Assembly: GCA_030538315.1 (NCBI GenBank)
Contig: JAUNUF010000009.1
Location: 1 to 50,114, forward strand
Reading direction: 5' to 3'
DNA: 50,114 bases
DNA from: Propionibacteriaceae bacterium
GTDB lineage: Bacteria; Actinomycetota; Actinomycetes; Propionibacteriales; Propionibacteriaceae
The notes under the pieces are model-generated. The model was not told where the DNA came from, searched no databases, and saw only the letters and a list, made by a program, of their open reading frames with translations. This document shows positions 9,243-18,679 of the stretch, piece by piece (positions within the stretch are counted from its first letter, which is position 1; the number at the start of each line of letters is the position of its first letter). Made by a program: the position numbers and the translations under genes.

Positions 9243-9305
9243 TCGTTCTTTCTTCGTTTACCTGCCATTCAAGAAGTGGTCATCTAGTCTCGTTATGGTT
9301 CCGTC

Positions 9306-9338
9306 GTTGGAACGTTCCCATGCGGTTGGAGCGCTCCA
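9306..9338. promoter_or_regulatory. Two tandem LacI-type operators
   Basis: Two similar inverted repeats with a central CG or GC lie 20-50 nt before the solute-binding gene: GGAACGTTCC (9309-9318, perfect) and TGGAGCGCTCCA (9327-9338, perfect). Both sit in the longer direct repeat GTTGGA[A/G]CG[T/C]TCC, and their centres are 19 bp apart, close to two helix turns. This is the usual shape of a LacI-family operator and points to cooperative binding by the regulator encoded just upstream. The exact -10/-35 boxes are not clear. Confidence 0.75.
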
Positions 9339-9357
9339 CTGAACCGAAGGAGACATC

Positions 9358-10626
9358 ATGTCCACGACGACCCGCGCCCTGGTGGCGCTGACCGCGGCAG
9401 GCGCCCTGATGCTGGGGGCTTGCGGCTCGGAGAATGCCCCCGGGGAAGCTGCAGCCGGAGGCCCCGCCAACCTCAGCGTGATGATCTGGGACGCTGCCCA
9501 GCAAGGCGGCGTCCAGAACGCCATCGATGGCTTCATGGCCGCCAACCCTGATTACAAGGTGACCCTCGAGCTGGTGCCATCAGATCAGTACTACACCAAG
9601 CTCGACGCGTCGCTGGGTGCACAATCCGGCCCCGACGTGATGTGGCAAAGCTCCAAGGCCATCGACTACGTCGAGGGTGGCGCGCTCGAGCCGCTGGATG
9701 ACTACATCGCAGCCGCAAACCTTGACATGGGGCAGTATGACGAGACCATCACCGGCCTCTACAACTTCGACGGCAAGCAGTACGGCGTGCCGAAGGACAT
9801 GGACACCTGGCTGTTCCTCTACAACGCCGGGATGTTTGCCGAGTTGGGCGTGGAAGAGCCCGCGGCTGACTGGACGTGGGAGGACATGGTTGCCAAGGCC
9901 GAGGAGCTCAAGGAGAAGTCCGGTAAGGCCGAGGCTGCCGTCTACTACAACAACTCCATGTGGAATGGCGTCTCCACGCTCGTCGAGCAGCTCGGGGGCC
10001 ACGTCGTCTCCGAAGACGGCAAGACCGCCACGCTCGATTCGCCTGAGGGTATCCAGGCCTTCACCATGCTCATGGAGCTGGTGGACAAGGGGCTGGCGCC
10101 TGACACGTCCAAGCGTGCCGATTTCGATCCCTTGACCTCGCTCATGTCCGGCAACCTCGCGATGTCGGCCATTCCCTCATGGTTCGTCAGCGCCGTGGCC
10201 CAAGCCGATGGTGAGTTCAAGGCCGTGCGCTTCCCGTCTGTCAACGGCTCGTACGTCACCGACTCCAACGGCCTCAGCTACGTGATGAACACCTACTCGA
10301 AGAACAAGGATGCAGCCTGGAAGCTCATCGAGTACCTCACGTCTGAGGAGGGTGCCAAGCTGCACGCCGAGGGTGGCGCCGCGCTGCCCGCCATCAAGGG
10401 AGCGCAGGCTGGGTGGATCGAGGCCAACAAGGCCATCGGCAACATCGAGGTTGTGGAGGATGCTGCCGCCAACATCTTCCTGCGCCCCTCCACCGCTCAC
10501 CCTGCCGCCCGCCCCGGCGTTGACAAGGCCAACAAGACCGTCATTCCGCAGATCTGGTCCAAGCAGATCAGCATTGAAGACGGTGTCAAGCAGATCAACG
10601 ACCTGATTCAGGCCGAACTGAAGTGA
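9358..10626 (+). CDS. ABC transporter solute-binding lipoprotein (family 1; UgpB/MalE-like)
   Basis: 422 residues from ATG 9358 with Shine-Dalgarno AAGGAGA (9347-9353). A signal peptide with lipobox LGAC (LMLGACGSEN) anchors it outside the membrane. The mature protein has the family-1 pattern: LSVMIWDAAQQGGVQNAIDGFMAANP at the start, a DKYY/DQYYTKLDASLGAQSGPDVMW segment, GVPKDMDTWLFLYNAGMFAELGV in the middle and WKLIEYLTSEEGAKLHAEGGAALPA near the end. This family binds sugars and glycerol phosphates. The downstream phosphodiesterases make a glycerophosphodiester a good ligand guess. It overlaps the first permease by 4 nt (GTGA). Confidence 0.93.
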   Translation: MSTTTRALVALTAAGALMLGACGSENAPGEAAAGGPANLSVMIWDAAQQGGVQNAIDGFMAANPDYKVTLELVPSDQYYTKLDASLGAQSGPDVMWQSSKAIDYVEGGALEPLDDYIAAANLDMGQYDETITGLYNFDGKQYGVPKDMDTWLFLYNAGMFAELGVEEPAADWTWEDMVAKAEELKEKSGKAEAAVYYNNSMWNGVSTLVEQLGGHVVSEDGKTATLDSPEGIQAFTMLMELVDKGLAPDTSKRADFDPLTSLMSGNLAMSAIPSWFVSAVAQADGEFKAVRFPSVNGSYVTDSNGLSYVMNTYSKNKDAAWKLIEYLTSEEGAKLHAEGGAALPAIKGAQAGWIEANKAIGNIEVVEDAAANIFLRPSTAHPAARPGVDKANKTVIPQIWSKQISIEDGVKQINDLIQAELK

Positions 10627-11573
10627 CCGCCAAGCCAACCAGCGCGGCCGACGCCCTCGCGGGTGTCGGCCGCGTCCGGAAGCCCGGCTACTCCAGGCGC
10701 CGGAACATCTTGCCCGGCATCCTCTTTCTTCTGCCGCTGGTCAGCGGCGTGCTGGTGTTCAAGGCCTACGGCTTTGGGCTGAACCTGTGGATGTCGTTCA
10801 CCGAAGCGGGCGCATTTGGGCCCGCCACGTTTATTGGCTTGGACAATTTCCGTCGGTTGATTGGCGATTCGAACTTCCATCAGGCAGTCATCAATACGTC
10901 GAAGTTCGTGGTGCTCGGCGTGCCTGCGATCGTGATCGTGGCGCTGATCGCCGCGCTCATGCTGAACGTCAAGATCAAGACCATTGGTTTGTTTCGCACC
11001 ATCCTGTTCCTTCCCGCGGTGACACTTCCCGTTGCCCTCTACATGGGATTCAGCTGGATTTTCAACACCGATTACGGCATCGTGAACGGATTTGTCCAGA
11101 TGCTCGGCGGCCAGCCCGTCAACTGGTTCGGCACCAATGTGGGCGTGACCACGGTCTTCATCGTCGTGATGACCTACGCCAGTTTCTCGGTGCCCATGCT
11201 GGTGCTGCTGGCCGGCCTCACCCAGATCCCGGAGAGTTATTACGAGGCTGCTTCGATCGACGGTGCCACCCCCTGGAAGATCTTCTGGCACATCAAGCTG
11301 CCGCTGCTGACGCCGTCGATCTTCTACGTGGCCACCACCAACATCATCACGATGTTCCAGATGTTCAGCCTCGTCTACATCATGTTGCCGGAGAGCTCCG
11401 CAGGAATGCAGTTCGGCCAGACCATCGTCCATTACTACTACCAAAACGCCTTTGTGTACTCCGGCAGCCGTGGATACGCAGCCGCCCTGTCAATCGCGTT
11501 GTTCCTGATGATTCTGATCATCACCGGGATCACGTTCAGATTGCAGAAGTACTGGGTTACGTACGACAAGTGA
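10623..11573 (+). CDS. ABC sugar/glycerophosphate-type permease, first subunit
   Basis: 316 residues from GTG 10623, overlapping the previous stop as GTGA. A basic N-terminal tail (VRKPGYSRRRN) is followed by six predicted membrane helices. The EAA loop (ESYYEAASIDGATPWKIFWHIKLPLLTPS) is the surface that docks the ATPase. It is UgpA/MalF-like and forms a heterodimeric pore with the next gene product. No ATP-binding subunit is encoded in the operon, so a shared ATPase (MsiK/UgpC type) must be supplied from elsewhere. Confidence 0.93.
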   Translation: MTAKPTSAADALAGVGRVRKPGYSRRRNILPGILFLLPLVSGVLVFKAYGFGLNLWMSFTEAGAFGPATFIGLDNFRRLIGDSNFHQAVINTSKFVVLGVPAIVIVALIAALMLNVKIKTIGLFRTILFLPAVTLPVALYMGFSWIFNTDYGIVNGFVQMLGGQPVNWFGTNVGVTTVFIVVMTYASFSVPMLVLLAGLTQIPESYYEAASIDGATPWKIFWHIKLPLLTPSIFYVATTNIITMFQMFSLVYIMLPESSAGMQFGQTIVHYYYQNAFVYSGSRGYAAALSIALFLMILIITGITFRLQKYWVTYDK

Positions 11574-11581
11574 GTAGCGCC

Positions 11582-12397
11582 ATGAATGCAAGAACTGGCC
11601 CCTGGACCAAGGTGGCGTTGACGGTCATGGCGGTGCTGACGCTGGCCCCCTTCGTGTGGATGGTCATCAGCTCCCTGAAGACGTTTGCCGAAACCATGAC
11701 CATGCCGCCCACGCTGCTTCCAGACAATCCCACGCTGGACAACTTCGTCACTGTGACGGAGCGGATCCCCTTCTTCACGCTCCTGTGGAACACGATCGTC
11801 GTCTCCGCCGCCGAGGTGGTGCTCACCGTGATCATTGCATCACTGGCCGCCTACGCTCTGAGCATCCTGGACCTCCCGGGCAAGGGGATCATCCTTGTCG
11901 CCCTGCTCGCCGTCATGATGGTGCCCGGCGAGATCTTCATGATTCCGCAGTATCAGATCATCGCGGCCCTTGGCCTTACCGATACCCTCACCGCGCTCAT
12001 CCTTCCGTCGGTGTTCTCCGTGTTTGGGGCGTTCCTGATGGTGCAGACCTTCACTTCGATCCCGAAGGAGATGGTTGAAGCAGCCCGGCTCGATGGCGCG
12101 GGGCACTTCACCACCTTCTTCCGCATCGTGCTGCCCAACGCCAAGGGCGGCATGACCGCCCTGGCAGTCATCACCCTGCTGGGCAGCTGGACCAGCCTGC
12201 TGTGGCCCATCGTCGTGAACAGGTCGATGGACAAGTTCACCTTGGGGCCGGGCCTTGCCATGCTGCGAGGGTCGTTCTTCACGGAAAGCAACATCATGAT
12301 GGCAGCCGGTGTGATGGCAGCCATTCCGATGATCCTGTTCTTCCTACTGATCCAGAAGCAGTTCATCCAGGGCATCACCCAGAGCGGAATGAAGTAG
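11582..12397 (+). CDS. ABC sugar/glycerophosphate-type permease, second subunit
   Basis: 271 residues from ATG 11582; an in-frame GTG at 11570 overlaps the upstream stop (GTGA) and is an alternative. UgpE/MalG-like: six membrane helices, LAPFVWMVISSLKTFAETM near the start, and the EAA loop KEMVEAARLDGAGHFTTFFRIVLPNAKGG. It ends with the family's short tail FIQGITQSGMK. It pairs with the product of 10623-11573. The stop codon overlaps the GTG of the next gene by one base (TAGTG), which indicates translational coupling. Confidence 0.92.
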   Translation: MNARTGPWTKVALTVMAVLTLAPFVWMVISSLKTFAETMTMPPTLLPDNPTLDNFVTVTERIPFFTLLWNTIVVSAAEVVLTVIIASLAAYALSILDLPGKGIILVALLAVMMVPGEIFMIPQYQIIAALGLTDTLTALILPSVFSVFGAFLMVQTFTSIPKEMVEAARLDGAGHFTTFFRIVLPNAKGGMTALAVITLLGSWTSLLWPIVVNRSMDKFTLGPGLAMLRGSFFTESNIMMAAGVMAAIPMILFFLLIQKQFIQGITQSGMK

Positions 12398-13281
12398 TGG
12401 CGCGCACCGTGGGGCTGGCCAGATACGCGGAGACCAACCGCATGCTGGCCAGCCTCCTGGAGCGCCGCGGGCCACTGGTGGTGGTGCACCGCGGCTCGGC
12501 CAAGGGCAGCGTGGCTGAGAACACCGTCAAGGCGGTGCGAGCGGCCCTCGCGCAGGGCGGCGACATCATGGAGCTTGATGTGGTGGCCTCGACCGACGGC
12601 GAGTTCTTCCTCTTCCACGACGGCTATGAGCCGCTTCACTTCGGCGTTGGACAGCGCCTGACGGAGCTTGCGGCGGCGGAGATCGAGGCTCTGAACTATC
12701 GCTGGTGCGATGCCCGGCCAGGTGCCTACCCAGTGGAGCGACTGGCTGCGGTTCTGGACGGGTTCCCGGACGAGGTCTTCGCTCTCGACCGGTCGTGGCG
12801 CTGGTGGCCAAGCCTCCTTGACGTCCTTGCTGCCCGGCAGACGCCTGGCCGGTTCCTGCTGAAGAGCTTCATGGATGAGACTTCGCTGCGGCACTTGGCG
12901 GAGTACCCGGTGAAGTTTCCCTTTCTCCCCATCGTCTCCACGCCAGAGCACGTTGAGCGGGTGCTGGGAGATCCTGAGCTGAACACGGTGGTGCTGGAGC
13001 TCATCGCGGATTCGCCAGAACACACCTTCTGTGACGACGGCTACCTGCGCGAGCTGCGATCCCGCAACGTGCTTCTGTTGGGCAACGCCCTGACCTTGGC
13101 GAGCGGGCCGCCGCTCTATGCCGGCCACGACGACGATATCTCCATCACGGTGGGGCCCGAGGCAGGGTGGGGTGTGCTGATGGACAAGGGTTTCGATCTC
13201 ATCCAAACGGATTGGCCTGCGTTGGTGAGCGCACACCTTCGTGACCGAGGCCTTCGCCAGAACTGGACAGGAGCACCATGA
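12397..13281 (+). CDS. Divergent glycerophosphodiester phosphodiesterase (GDPD) family protein
   Basis: 294 residues from GTG 12397. GDPD core residues are visible: His31-Arg32 (VVVHRGSA), Glu41 (ENT), Glu59/Asp61 (IMELDV) and His74-Asp75 (FHDG). GDPDs cut glycerophosphodiesters to glycerol-3-phosphate plus an alcohol. Unlike the operon's other GDPD, the ExK strand is not recognisable (EVFALDRSW occupies that region) and the middle is Trp-rich, so the substrate may be unusual or the activity altered. No signal peptide is present, so it acts in the cytosol after uptake. ATGA overlap with the next gene. Confidence 0.82.
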   Translation: MARTVGLARYAETNRMLASLLERRGPLVVVHRGSAKGSVAENTVKAVRAALAQGGDIMELDVVASTDGEFFLFHDGYEPLHFGVGQRLTELAAAEIEALNYRWCDARPGAYPVERLAAVLDGFPDEVFALDRSWRWWPSLLDVLAARQTPGRFLLKSFMDETSLRHLAEYPVKFPFLPIVSTPEHVERVLGDPELNTVVLELIADSPEHTFCDDGYLRELRSRNVLLLGNALTLASGPPLYAGHDDDISITVGPEAGWGVLMDKGFDLIQTDWPALVSAHLRDRGLRQNWTGAP

Positions 13282-14126
13282 CAGATCACGTACGAGGCGA
13301 AGTCCTGGACCAGCTGGAGGCGCTGGCCGCGCAGGCTGCGGTGGCGTGCGGGCGCTTCATCGTCGACGACAGGCCGCCCTCGGTGGAGGTGGCTGGCACC
13401 AAATCGAGCCCCACAGACGTGGTGACCGAGATGGACCGTGCCGGCGAGACGCTCATCCACTCGCTGATTCGCGCCGCTCGGCCCCACGACGGCATCCTCG
13501 GCGAAGAGGGCAGCGATGTGGTTGGCGACTCGGGCATCACGTGGGTCGTCGACCCCATCGACGGCACAGTCAACTACCTCTACGACATCCCTGCCTACGC
13601 TGTGTCAGTGGCCGCCGTCGTCGGCTCGCCAACGACGCCAGGGTCGTGGAGGCCTCTCGCTGGGGCGGTGTACAACCCGGTGCTCGATGAGCTCTACCTC
13701 GCCTCCCGCGGGCGAGGCGCCACCCTCGAGAGTGGTGGGGCCCGCCGTCGCCTTGAGATCCAGGATGTGCCAGCCAGCCAAGCCCTCATTGCGACGGGCT
13801 TCAACTACGACGCGTCCACTCGGCAGTGGCAGGGTGGCCTGCTTGCCGAGATCCTTCCACACGTCCGGGATGTTCGACGGCTCGGCTCCGCCGCGCTGGA
13901 CCTGTGCCACGTGGCGTCGGGGCGTGTCAACGCCTCCTATGAGTCGCGCTTGAACTCGTGGGACATCGCTGCCGGGTGGCTGGTGGTCGAGGAGGCGGGC
14001 GGCGTCGTCCGTGGCCTCGACGGCGCGGCGCCCAGCCCCGATCTCGTCATGGCCGGCCCCGAAAGGCTGGTCGATGACCTCGCGCGCATCGTCATGCCTG
14101 CCACGCGCCAGGCTCCCACCCCCTGA
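13278..14126 (+). CDS. Inositol-monophosphatase-family phosphatase
   Basis: 282 residues from ATG 13278, coupled to the GDPD by ATGA. It carries both metal signatures: GEEGSD with WVVDPIDGTVNY (motif A, two-metal site), and NSWDIAAGWLVVEEAGG (motif B, WDxAAG). The family removes phosphate from inositol-1-phosphate, and some members act on histidinol phosphate, fructose bisphosphate or PAP. Sitting between two GDPD genes in an uptake operon, it could dephosphorylate the polyol phosphate released from a glycerophosphodiester. That substrate assignment is inference. Confidence 0.9.
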   Translation: MTDHVRGEVLDQLEALAAQAAVACGRFIVDDRPPSVEVAGTKSSPTDVVTEMDRAGETLIHSLIRAARPHDGILGEEGSDVVGDSGITWVVDPIDGTVNYLYDIPAYAVSVAAVVGSPTTPGSWRPLAGAVYNPVLDELYLASRGRGATLESGGARRRLEIQDVPASQALIATGFNYDASTRQWQGGLLAEILPHVRDVRRLGSAALDLCHVASGRVNASYESRLNSWDIAAGWLVVEEAGGVVRGLDGAAPSPDLVMAGPERLVDDLARIVMPATRQAPTP

Positions 14127-14139
14127 AAGGACAAACTCC

Positions 14140-14862
14140 ATGCTCCCTCTGCACAACGACTTCCTGCTCACCGCGCACCGCGGTGCCGTCGACCGGGCAC
14201 CGGAGAACACCCTGCTCGCGTTCCAGGAGGCGCAGCGGCTGGGGATTGCTGAGTCCGAGTTGGACGTGCGGCTCTCCGCCGACGGCGTGCTCGTCATCGG
14301 ACATGACTACACCGTCGAGAACCTCGCCATCGGAGGTGACCTGGTCACGCCCATGTCCGAGCTTTCACTCGAAGAACTGAAGCGGCTGGATCTGGGGTTG
14401 GGACAAACGGTGCCCACCTTTGAGGAGGTGCTGAACGGCACCGACATTCTTCTGCAGGTGGAGATCAAGGACCGACGGGCGGCGCGACCTCTGGCTGAGT
14501 TCCTGGAAACCCGCCCAGTGGAGGACCAAAACCGATGCATGGTGACGAGCTTCGATCCGTTTGCGCTGGCAGAGTTCCAGGCACATGCCCCTCAGCTGGC
14601 ACGAGGGACGGGCTTCTTGATCTGGTCGCTCGACTCCGATTGGCGCCATGCGGCTGAGAGCCTGCGTGTCCGCAACCTGTTGCTGCACTGGCCTGGCCTC
14701 ACCCGCCAACGGGTGCGCAGCCTGCAGGACGAGGGGTACCGCGTGTGCTCCTCCATGTACAACTCGGCCGCAGACCTCCGCCGCATCCTGGAGACGGGCG
14801 TGCAGGGCAGTAGCACTGACCGCCCGATCTATGCCAAGGCGCTGATCGAGTCGCTCGGTTAG
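14140..14862 (+). CDS. Glycerophosphodiester phosphodiesterase (GDPD)
   Basis: 240 residues from ATG 14140; Shine-Dalgarno GAAAGGA at 14125-14131. A compact, canonical GDPD: His13-Arg14 (LTAHRGA), Glu22 (PENT), Glu40 and Asp42 (SELDV), His55-Asp56 (GHDYT), then VPTFEEVL and QVEIKD supplying the late Glu and Lys. The end, VRSLQDEGYRVCSS, fits the last barrel strands. Cytosolic; it releases glycerol-3-phosphate from a glycerophosphodiester. Last gene of the operon, and its stop overlaps the stop of the convergent pncB by 3 nt. Confidence 0.9.
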   Translation: MLPLHNDFLLTAHRGAVDRAPENTLLAFQEAQRLGIAESELDVRLSADGVLVIGHDYTVENLAIGGDLVTPMSELSLEELKRLDLGLGQTVPTFEEVLNGTDILLQVEIKDRRAARPLAEFLETRPVEDQNRCMVTSFDPFALAEFQAHAPQLARGTGFLIWSLDSDWRHAAESLRVRNLLLHWPGLTRQRVRSLQDEGYRVCSSMYNSAADLRRILETGVQGSSTDRPIYAKALIESLG

Positions 14863-16211
14863 ATGTTCGTGACGCGCGGGGCGGCGTGGTACGGGTTCGT
14901 GGTTACGTCGCCTTCCTCGTCGAGGATGATCGTCTCCAACGCCGGCTCACCATTGGAGATCCGCAGCGCCGCGTAGGGCAGCTCTGCCAAGGATTCCTTG
15001 TGCCGACGGCGGGCGTCATCCAGCGAGGCCTGGTAGACCAGCTCGCCCTTCTCGTAGATGGGCACCAGCAGCTCGCGGTCGTTGCCGTCGTTGACCGGGG
15101 GAGTGCCCAGGCCGATGATCTCCGCCTCCGCGCGCCCGTCGTCGCCCAGCCTGCGCATGGCGAACTTGCGCCCACCCAGGGTGTTCTTGCCCTTGGACTT
15201 CTTGCCCACCGGCACCCACGGCGCGTCGGGCTCATCGGATTCGGCGCGGGCCACGAGCTTGTACACGAAGCCACAGGTGGGGTGGCCGGAGCCGGTCACC
15301 AGCGAGGTGCCCACGCCGTAGCCGTCGACGGGGGAGCCCTGCAGCAGGGCGATCTGCCACTCGTCGAGATCCGAGGTCACCATGATCTTGGTGTCGGTGG
15401 CGCCCAGGTCGTCCAGCAGGTCACGAGCCTGGCGGGCCATGATGGCGAGGTCGCCGGAATCCAGGCGGATCGAACCGAGGCGACCCTCCGTCAGTTCGAC
15501 GCCCAGCCGGATGGCCTCCTCCACGTCGTAGGTGTCCACCAGGAGGGTGGTGTTCTCGCCCAAGGCGTTGAGCTGTGCGCGGAACGCCTCCTCTTCGGTG
15601 TCGAAGAGCAGTGTGAAGGAGTGCGCGGCGGTGCCGATCGTCGGGATCCCGTAGGTGCGGCCGGCCTCCAGATTGGAGGTGGATGCGAACCCGGCGACGT
15701 AGGCGGCACGCGCGGCGGCGACGGCGGAGCGCTCCTGCGTGCGCCTCGAGCCCATCTCGGCGCAGGCGCGGCCTCCTGCCATGGCGGTCATGCGGGAGGC
15801 CGCCGCCGCGATGGCTGAATCGTGGTTGTAGATGCTGAGCAGCACCGTTTCCAGAACCACGGCCTCGGCGAACGTCCCCTCGACGGACAGCACGGGGGAG
15901 CCGGGGAAGTAGACCTCGCCCTCGGGGTAGCCCCAGATGTCGCCGGTGAACTTGTAGGTGGCCAGCCACTGCGCCAGATCGTCCTGGATGATCTTGTTGG
16001 CCAGCAGGAAGCTGATCTCCTCGTCCTCGAAGCGGAAGTTCTCGATGGCCTCGATGGCGCGCCCCAACCCGGCCAGCACGCCATAGCGGCGACCCGCGGG
16101 AAGGCGGCGTGTGAACAGATCAAAGAGGCTGCGACGGTTGGCGGTCCCGGCCTGCATGGTGGCCTGTACCATCGTCAGTTCGTAATGATCGGTCAGCAAT
16201 GCAGTGGTCAT
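14859..16211 (-). CDS. pncB: Nicotinate phosphoribosyltransferase
   Basis: 450 residues from ATG 16211 ([17 protein letters not shown]). The N-terminal [11 protein letters not shown] and [15 protein letters not shown] motifs, the central [23 protein letters not shown] with its active-site His, and [23 protein letters not shown] identify the enzyme. It joins nicotinate and PRPP to nicotinate mononucleotide, using ATP, in the Preiss-Handler NAD salvage route. It is divergent from clpS with only 30 bp between starts, so their promoters overlap. Confidence 0.96.
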   Translation of the reverse strand: MTTALLTDHYELTMVQATMQAGTANRRSLFDLFTRRLPAGRRYGVLAGLGRAIEAIENFRFEDEEISFLLANKIIQDDLAQWLATYKFTGDIWGYPEGEVYFPGSPVLSVEGTFAEAVVLETVLLSIYNHDSAIAAAASRMTAMAGGRACAEMGSRRTQERSAVAAARAAYVAGFASTSNLEAGRTYGIPTIGTAAHSFTLLFDTEEEAFRAQLNALGENTTLLVDTYDVEEAIRLGVELTEGRLGSIRLDSGDLAIMARQARDLLDDLGATDTKIMVTSDLDEWQIALLQGSPVDGYGVGTSLVTGSGHPTCGFVYKLVARAESDEPDAPWVPVGKKSKGKNTLGGRKFAMRRLGDDGRAEAEIIGLGTPPVNDGNDRELLVPIYEKGELVYQASLDDARRRHKESLAELPYAALRISNGEPALETIILDEEGDVTTNPYHAAPRVTNI

Positions 16212-16241
16212 GCGTTTCAGCGTAGTGGCAGAGTAGGGGTC

Positions 16242-16535
16242 ATGAGCCAAGCACCAGCAGGAGGGGTTGAGGTTGTCGAGCAGCCTGCCCAGACGCCGGA
16301 GACGGTTTCGCCCTGGGTCACCATCGTGTGGGACGACCCGGTCAACCTGATGAGCTACGTCACCTACGTGTTCCAGGAGTACTTCAAGTACCCCCTCGAA
16401 AAGGCCGAAGAGCTCATGTGGAAGGTGCACAACGACGGCAAGGCGGTGGTCTCCTCAGGCAACCGCGAAACGATGGAGCGCGACGTGCTGGCCATGCAGG
16501 GCTACAACCTCTGGGCCACGATGGAGCAGCAGTGA
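16242..16535 (+). CDS. clpS: ATP-dependent Clp protease adaptor ClpS
   Basis: 97 residues from ATG 16242. After a flexible ~25-residue tail the ClpS core is clear: [23 protein letters not shown] (substrate pocket with the D-D-x-V/x-N-L-M region) and [21 protein letters not shown] (ClpA/C contact region). ClpS binds N-degron proteins and hands them to the Clp ATPase. Typical actinobacterial context: the next gene is DUF2017, overlapping by 4 nt (GTGA). Confidence 0.95.
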   Translation: MSQAPAGGVEVVEQPAQTPETVSPWVTIVWDDPVNLMSYVTYVFQEYFKYPLEKAEELMWKVHNDGKAVVSSGNRETMERDVLAMQGYNLWATMEQQ

Positions 16536-17119
16536 AGCTCGAACCGCAGGACATCGTCTGGGAATTCGACGGCGCGGATGGCCGAGATCAAGGCCTTGCC
16601 TCCATGATCGCCTTCTACATCCAGCACCTCGAAGGCCTGCTGCCTGAGCCCACCGACGATCCGTTCGAACAGATCATGGCCGACATGGCCGACGACCCCA
16701 CCAACCGGATGCTGTCCAACCCCCGGCTCGCCCGGCTCTATCCGGCCGCGCTGCAGGACGCCAAGCAGGCCGACGAATTCTGGCGCGATTCCATCCATGC
16801 CCAAACCAGGGCGCGCATCTCGTCGGCGCAGGTGGCGCACGACAACATTCGGGCGTTTCGCGACTACATCCCGGTGACTCTGGGTGACGTCGACGACTGG
16901 GCCAAGACGCTGGGCGCGCTGCGGCTCTTCTGGTATTCCGAGTTGGCGGGGACAGAGCGCCTCGCGGAGCCCAGCTCGGGCATCACGGCCGCCAACCCCG
17001 GGCTGGTGGAGCTCGTGGACTGGCTCGGTTACGTCCTCGAAGACCTCATGGATTCCCGGGAGCGTTGCGTGCGCACGGGCTCGGTCTATGATCCGGCTGA
17101 CTACGAGCCGCTGGCGTAG
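16532..17119 (+). CDS. DUF2017 family protein
   Basis: 195 residues from GTG 16532, overlapping clpS by 4 nt. It begins with an acidic head ([22 protein letters not shown]), has a central all-helical region and ends [20 protein letters not shown]. Length and neighbourhood fit the DUF2017 family that follows clpS in many actinobacteria. No catalytic motif is seen. Tight coupling suggests a role tied to ClpS-dependent proteolysis, but that is inferred from context only. Confidence 0.85.
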   Translation: MKLEPQDIVWEFDGADGRDQGLASMIAFYIQHLEGLLPEPTDDPFEQIMADMADDPTNRMLSNPRLARLYPAALQDAKQADEFWRDSIHAQTRARISSAQVAHDNIRAFRDYIPVTLGDVDDWAKTLGALRLFWYSELAGTERLAEPSSGITAANPGLVELVDWLGYVLEDLMDSRERCVRTGSVYDPADYEPLA

Positions 17120-17130
17120 ACTCCAGCCTC

Positions 17131-17949
17131 GTGACCAAGCAGCTCGACCAGCCCATCGGCGTCTTCGACTCCGGATTCGGTGGACTGACCGTTCTGAGTT
17201 CGCTCGTCGAGCAGCTGCCCAACGAAGACTTCATCTACCTGGGCGACACCGCCCGCGCACCGTACGGGCCCCGCTCCATCGCTGAAGTCCGCCGGTTCGC
17301 GCTGCAGGGCCTTGACCACCTCGTCGAACGGGGCGTCAAAGCCCTTGTCATCGCCTGCAACTCCGCCTCATCAGCGGTGCTGCGCGACGCCCGCGAGCGC
17401 TACAGCGTGCCCATCACCGAGGTGGTGCTGCCCGCCGCGAGCCGCGCCGTCGCGGCCACCCGCAACGGGCGGGTGGGCGTCATCGCCACTGAGTCGACGG
17501 TGAACTCGCGCTCCTACGAGGACGCTTTCGCCATCGCGCCCCACATCACGCTCACCCCGCAGGCGTGCCCGCGGTTTGTGGAGTTCGTGGAGAAGGGCAT
17601 CACCGGCGGCGACGAACTGCTGGGCGTGGCAGAGGAGTACCTTGCCTCCATCAAGCGTGCCCAGGTGGACACGCTCATCCTGGGCTGCACGCACTACCCC
17701 TTGCTGCAGGGCGTCATCGGCTACGTGCTGGGCACGGGCGTCACGTTGGTGTCCTCCGCCGAGACCTGCGCCCAGTCCACCTACTCGCAGCTGACCCAAG
17801 CTGGCCTGCTGCGCCACATGCCTCGCGAGGCGACCCACACGTTCCTGACCACCGGCGACGCCCATGATTTTCAGGGCATCGGGAGGCGCCTGCTGGGCGG
17901 CTTGGTCACGGATGCCACCACCGTCGTGATTGACGCAGAAGAAAGCTAG
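17131..17949 (+). CDS. murI: Glutamate racemase
   Basis: 272 residues from GTG 17131. Diagnostic motifs: [15 protein letters not shown] at the N-terminus (with the conserved DSGxGG), [14 protein letters not shown] with the first catalytic cysteine, and [11 protein letters not shown] with the second. The two cysteines act as acid and base to turn L- into D-glutamate for peptidoglycan. Cytosolic. It follows DUF2017 by 11 nt and precedes rph by 10 nt. Confidence 0.97.
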   Translation: MTKQLDQPIGVFDSGFGGLTVLSSLVEQLPNEDFIYLGDTARAPYGPRSIAEVRRFALQGLDHLVERGVKALVIACNSASSAVLRDARERYSVPITEVVLPAASRAVAATRNGRVGVIATESTVNSRSYEDAFAIAPHITLTPQACPRFVEFVEKGITGGDELLGVAEEYLASIKRAQVDTLILGCTHYPLLQGVIGYVLGTGVTLVSSAETCAQSTYSQLTQAGLLRHMPREATHTFLTTGDAHDFQGIGRRLLGGLVTDATTVVIDAEES

Positions 17950-17959
17950 GTTTGAGCAC

Positions 17960-18675
<716 letters not shown>

Positions 18676-18679
<4 letters not shown>

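Noticed and set aside
10608-11444. His/Asp-rich 278-codon minus-strand frame
   Set aside because: Antisense to the first permease; the His/Asp/Gln bias is the mirror of membrane-helix codons, not a metal-binding protein.
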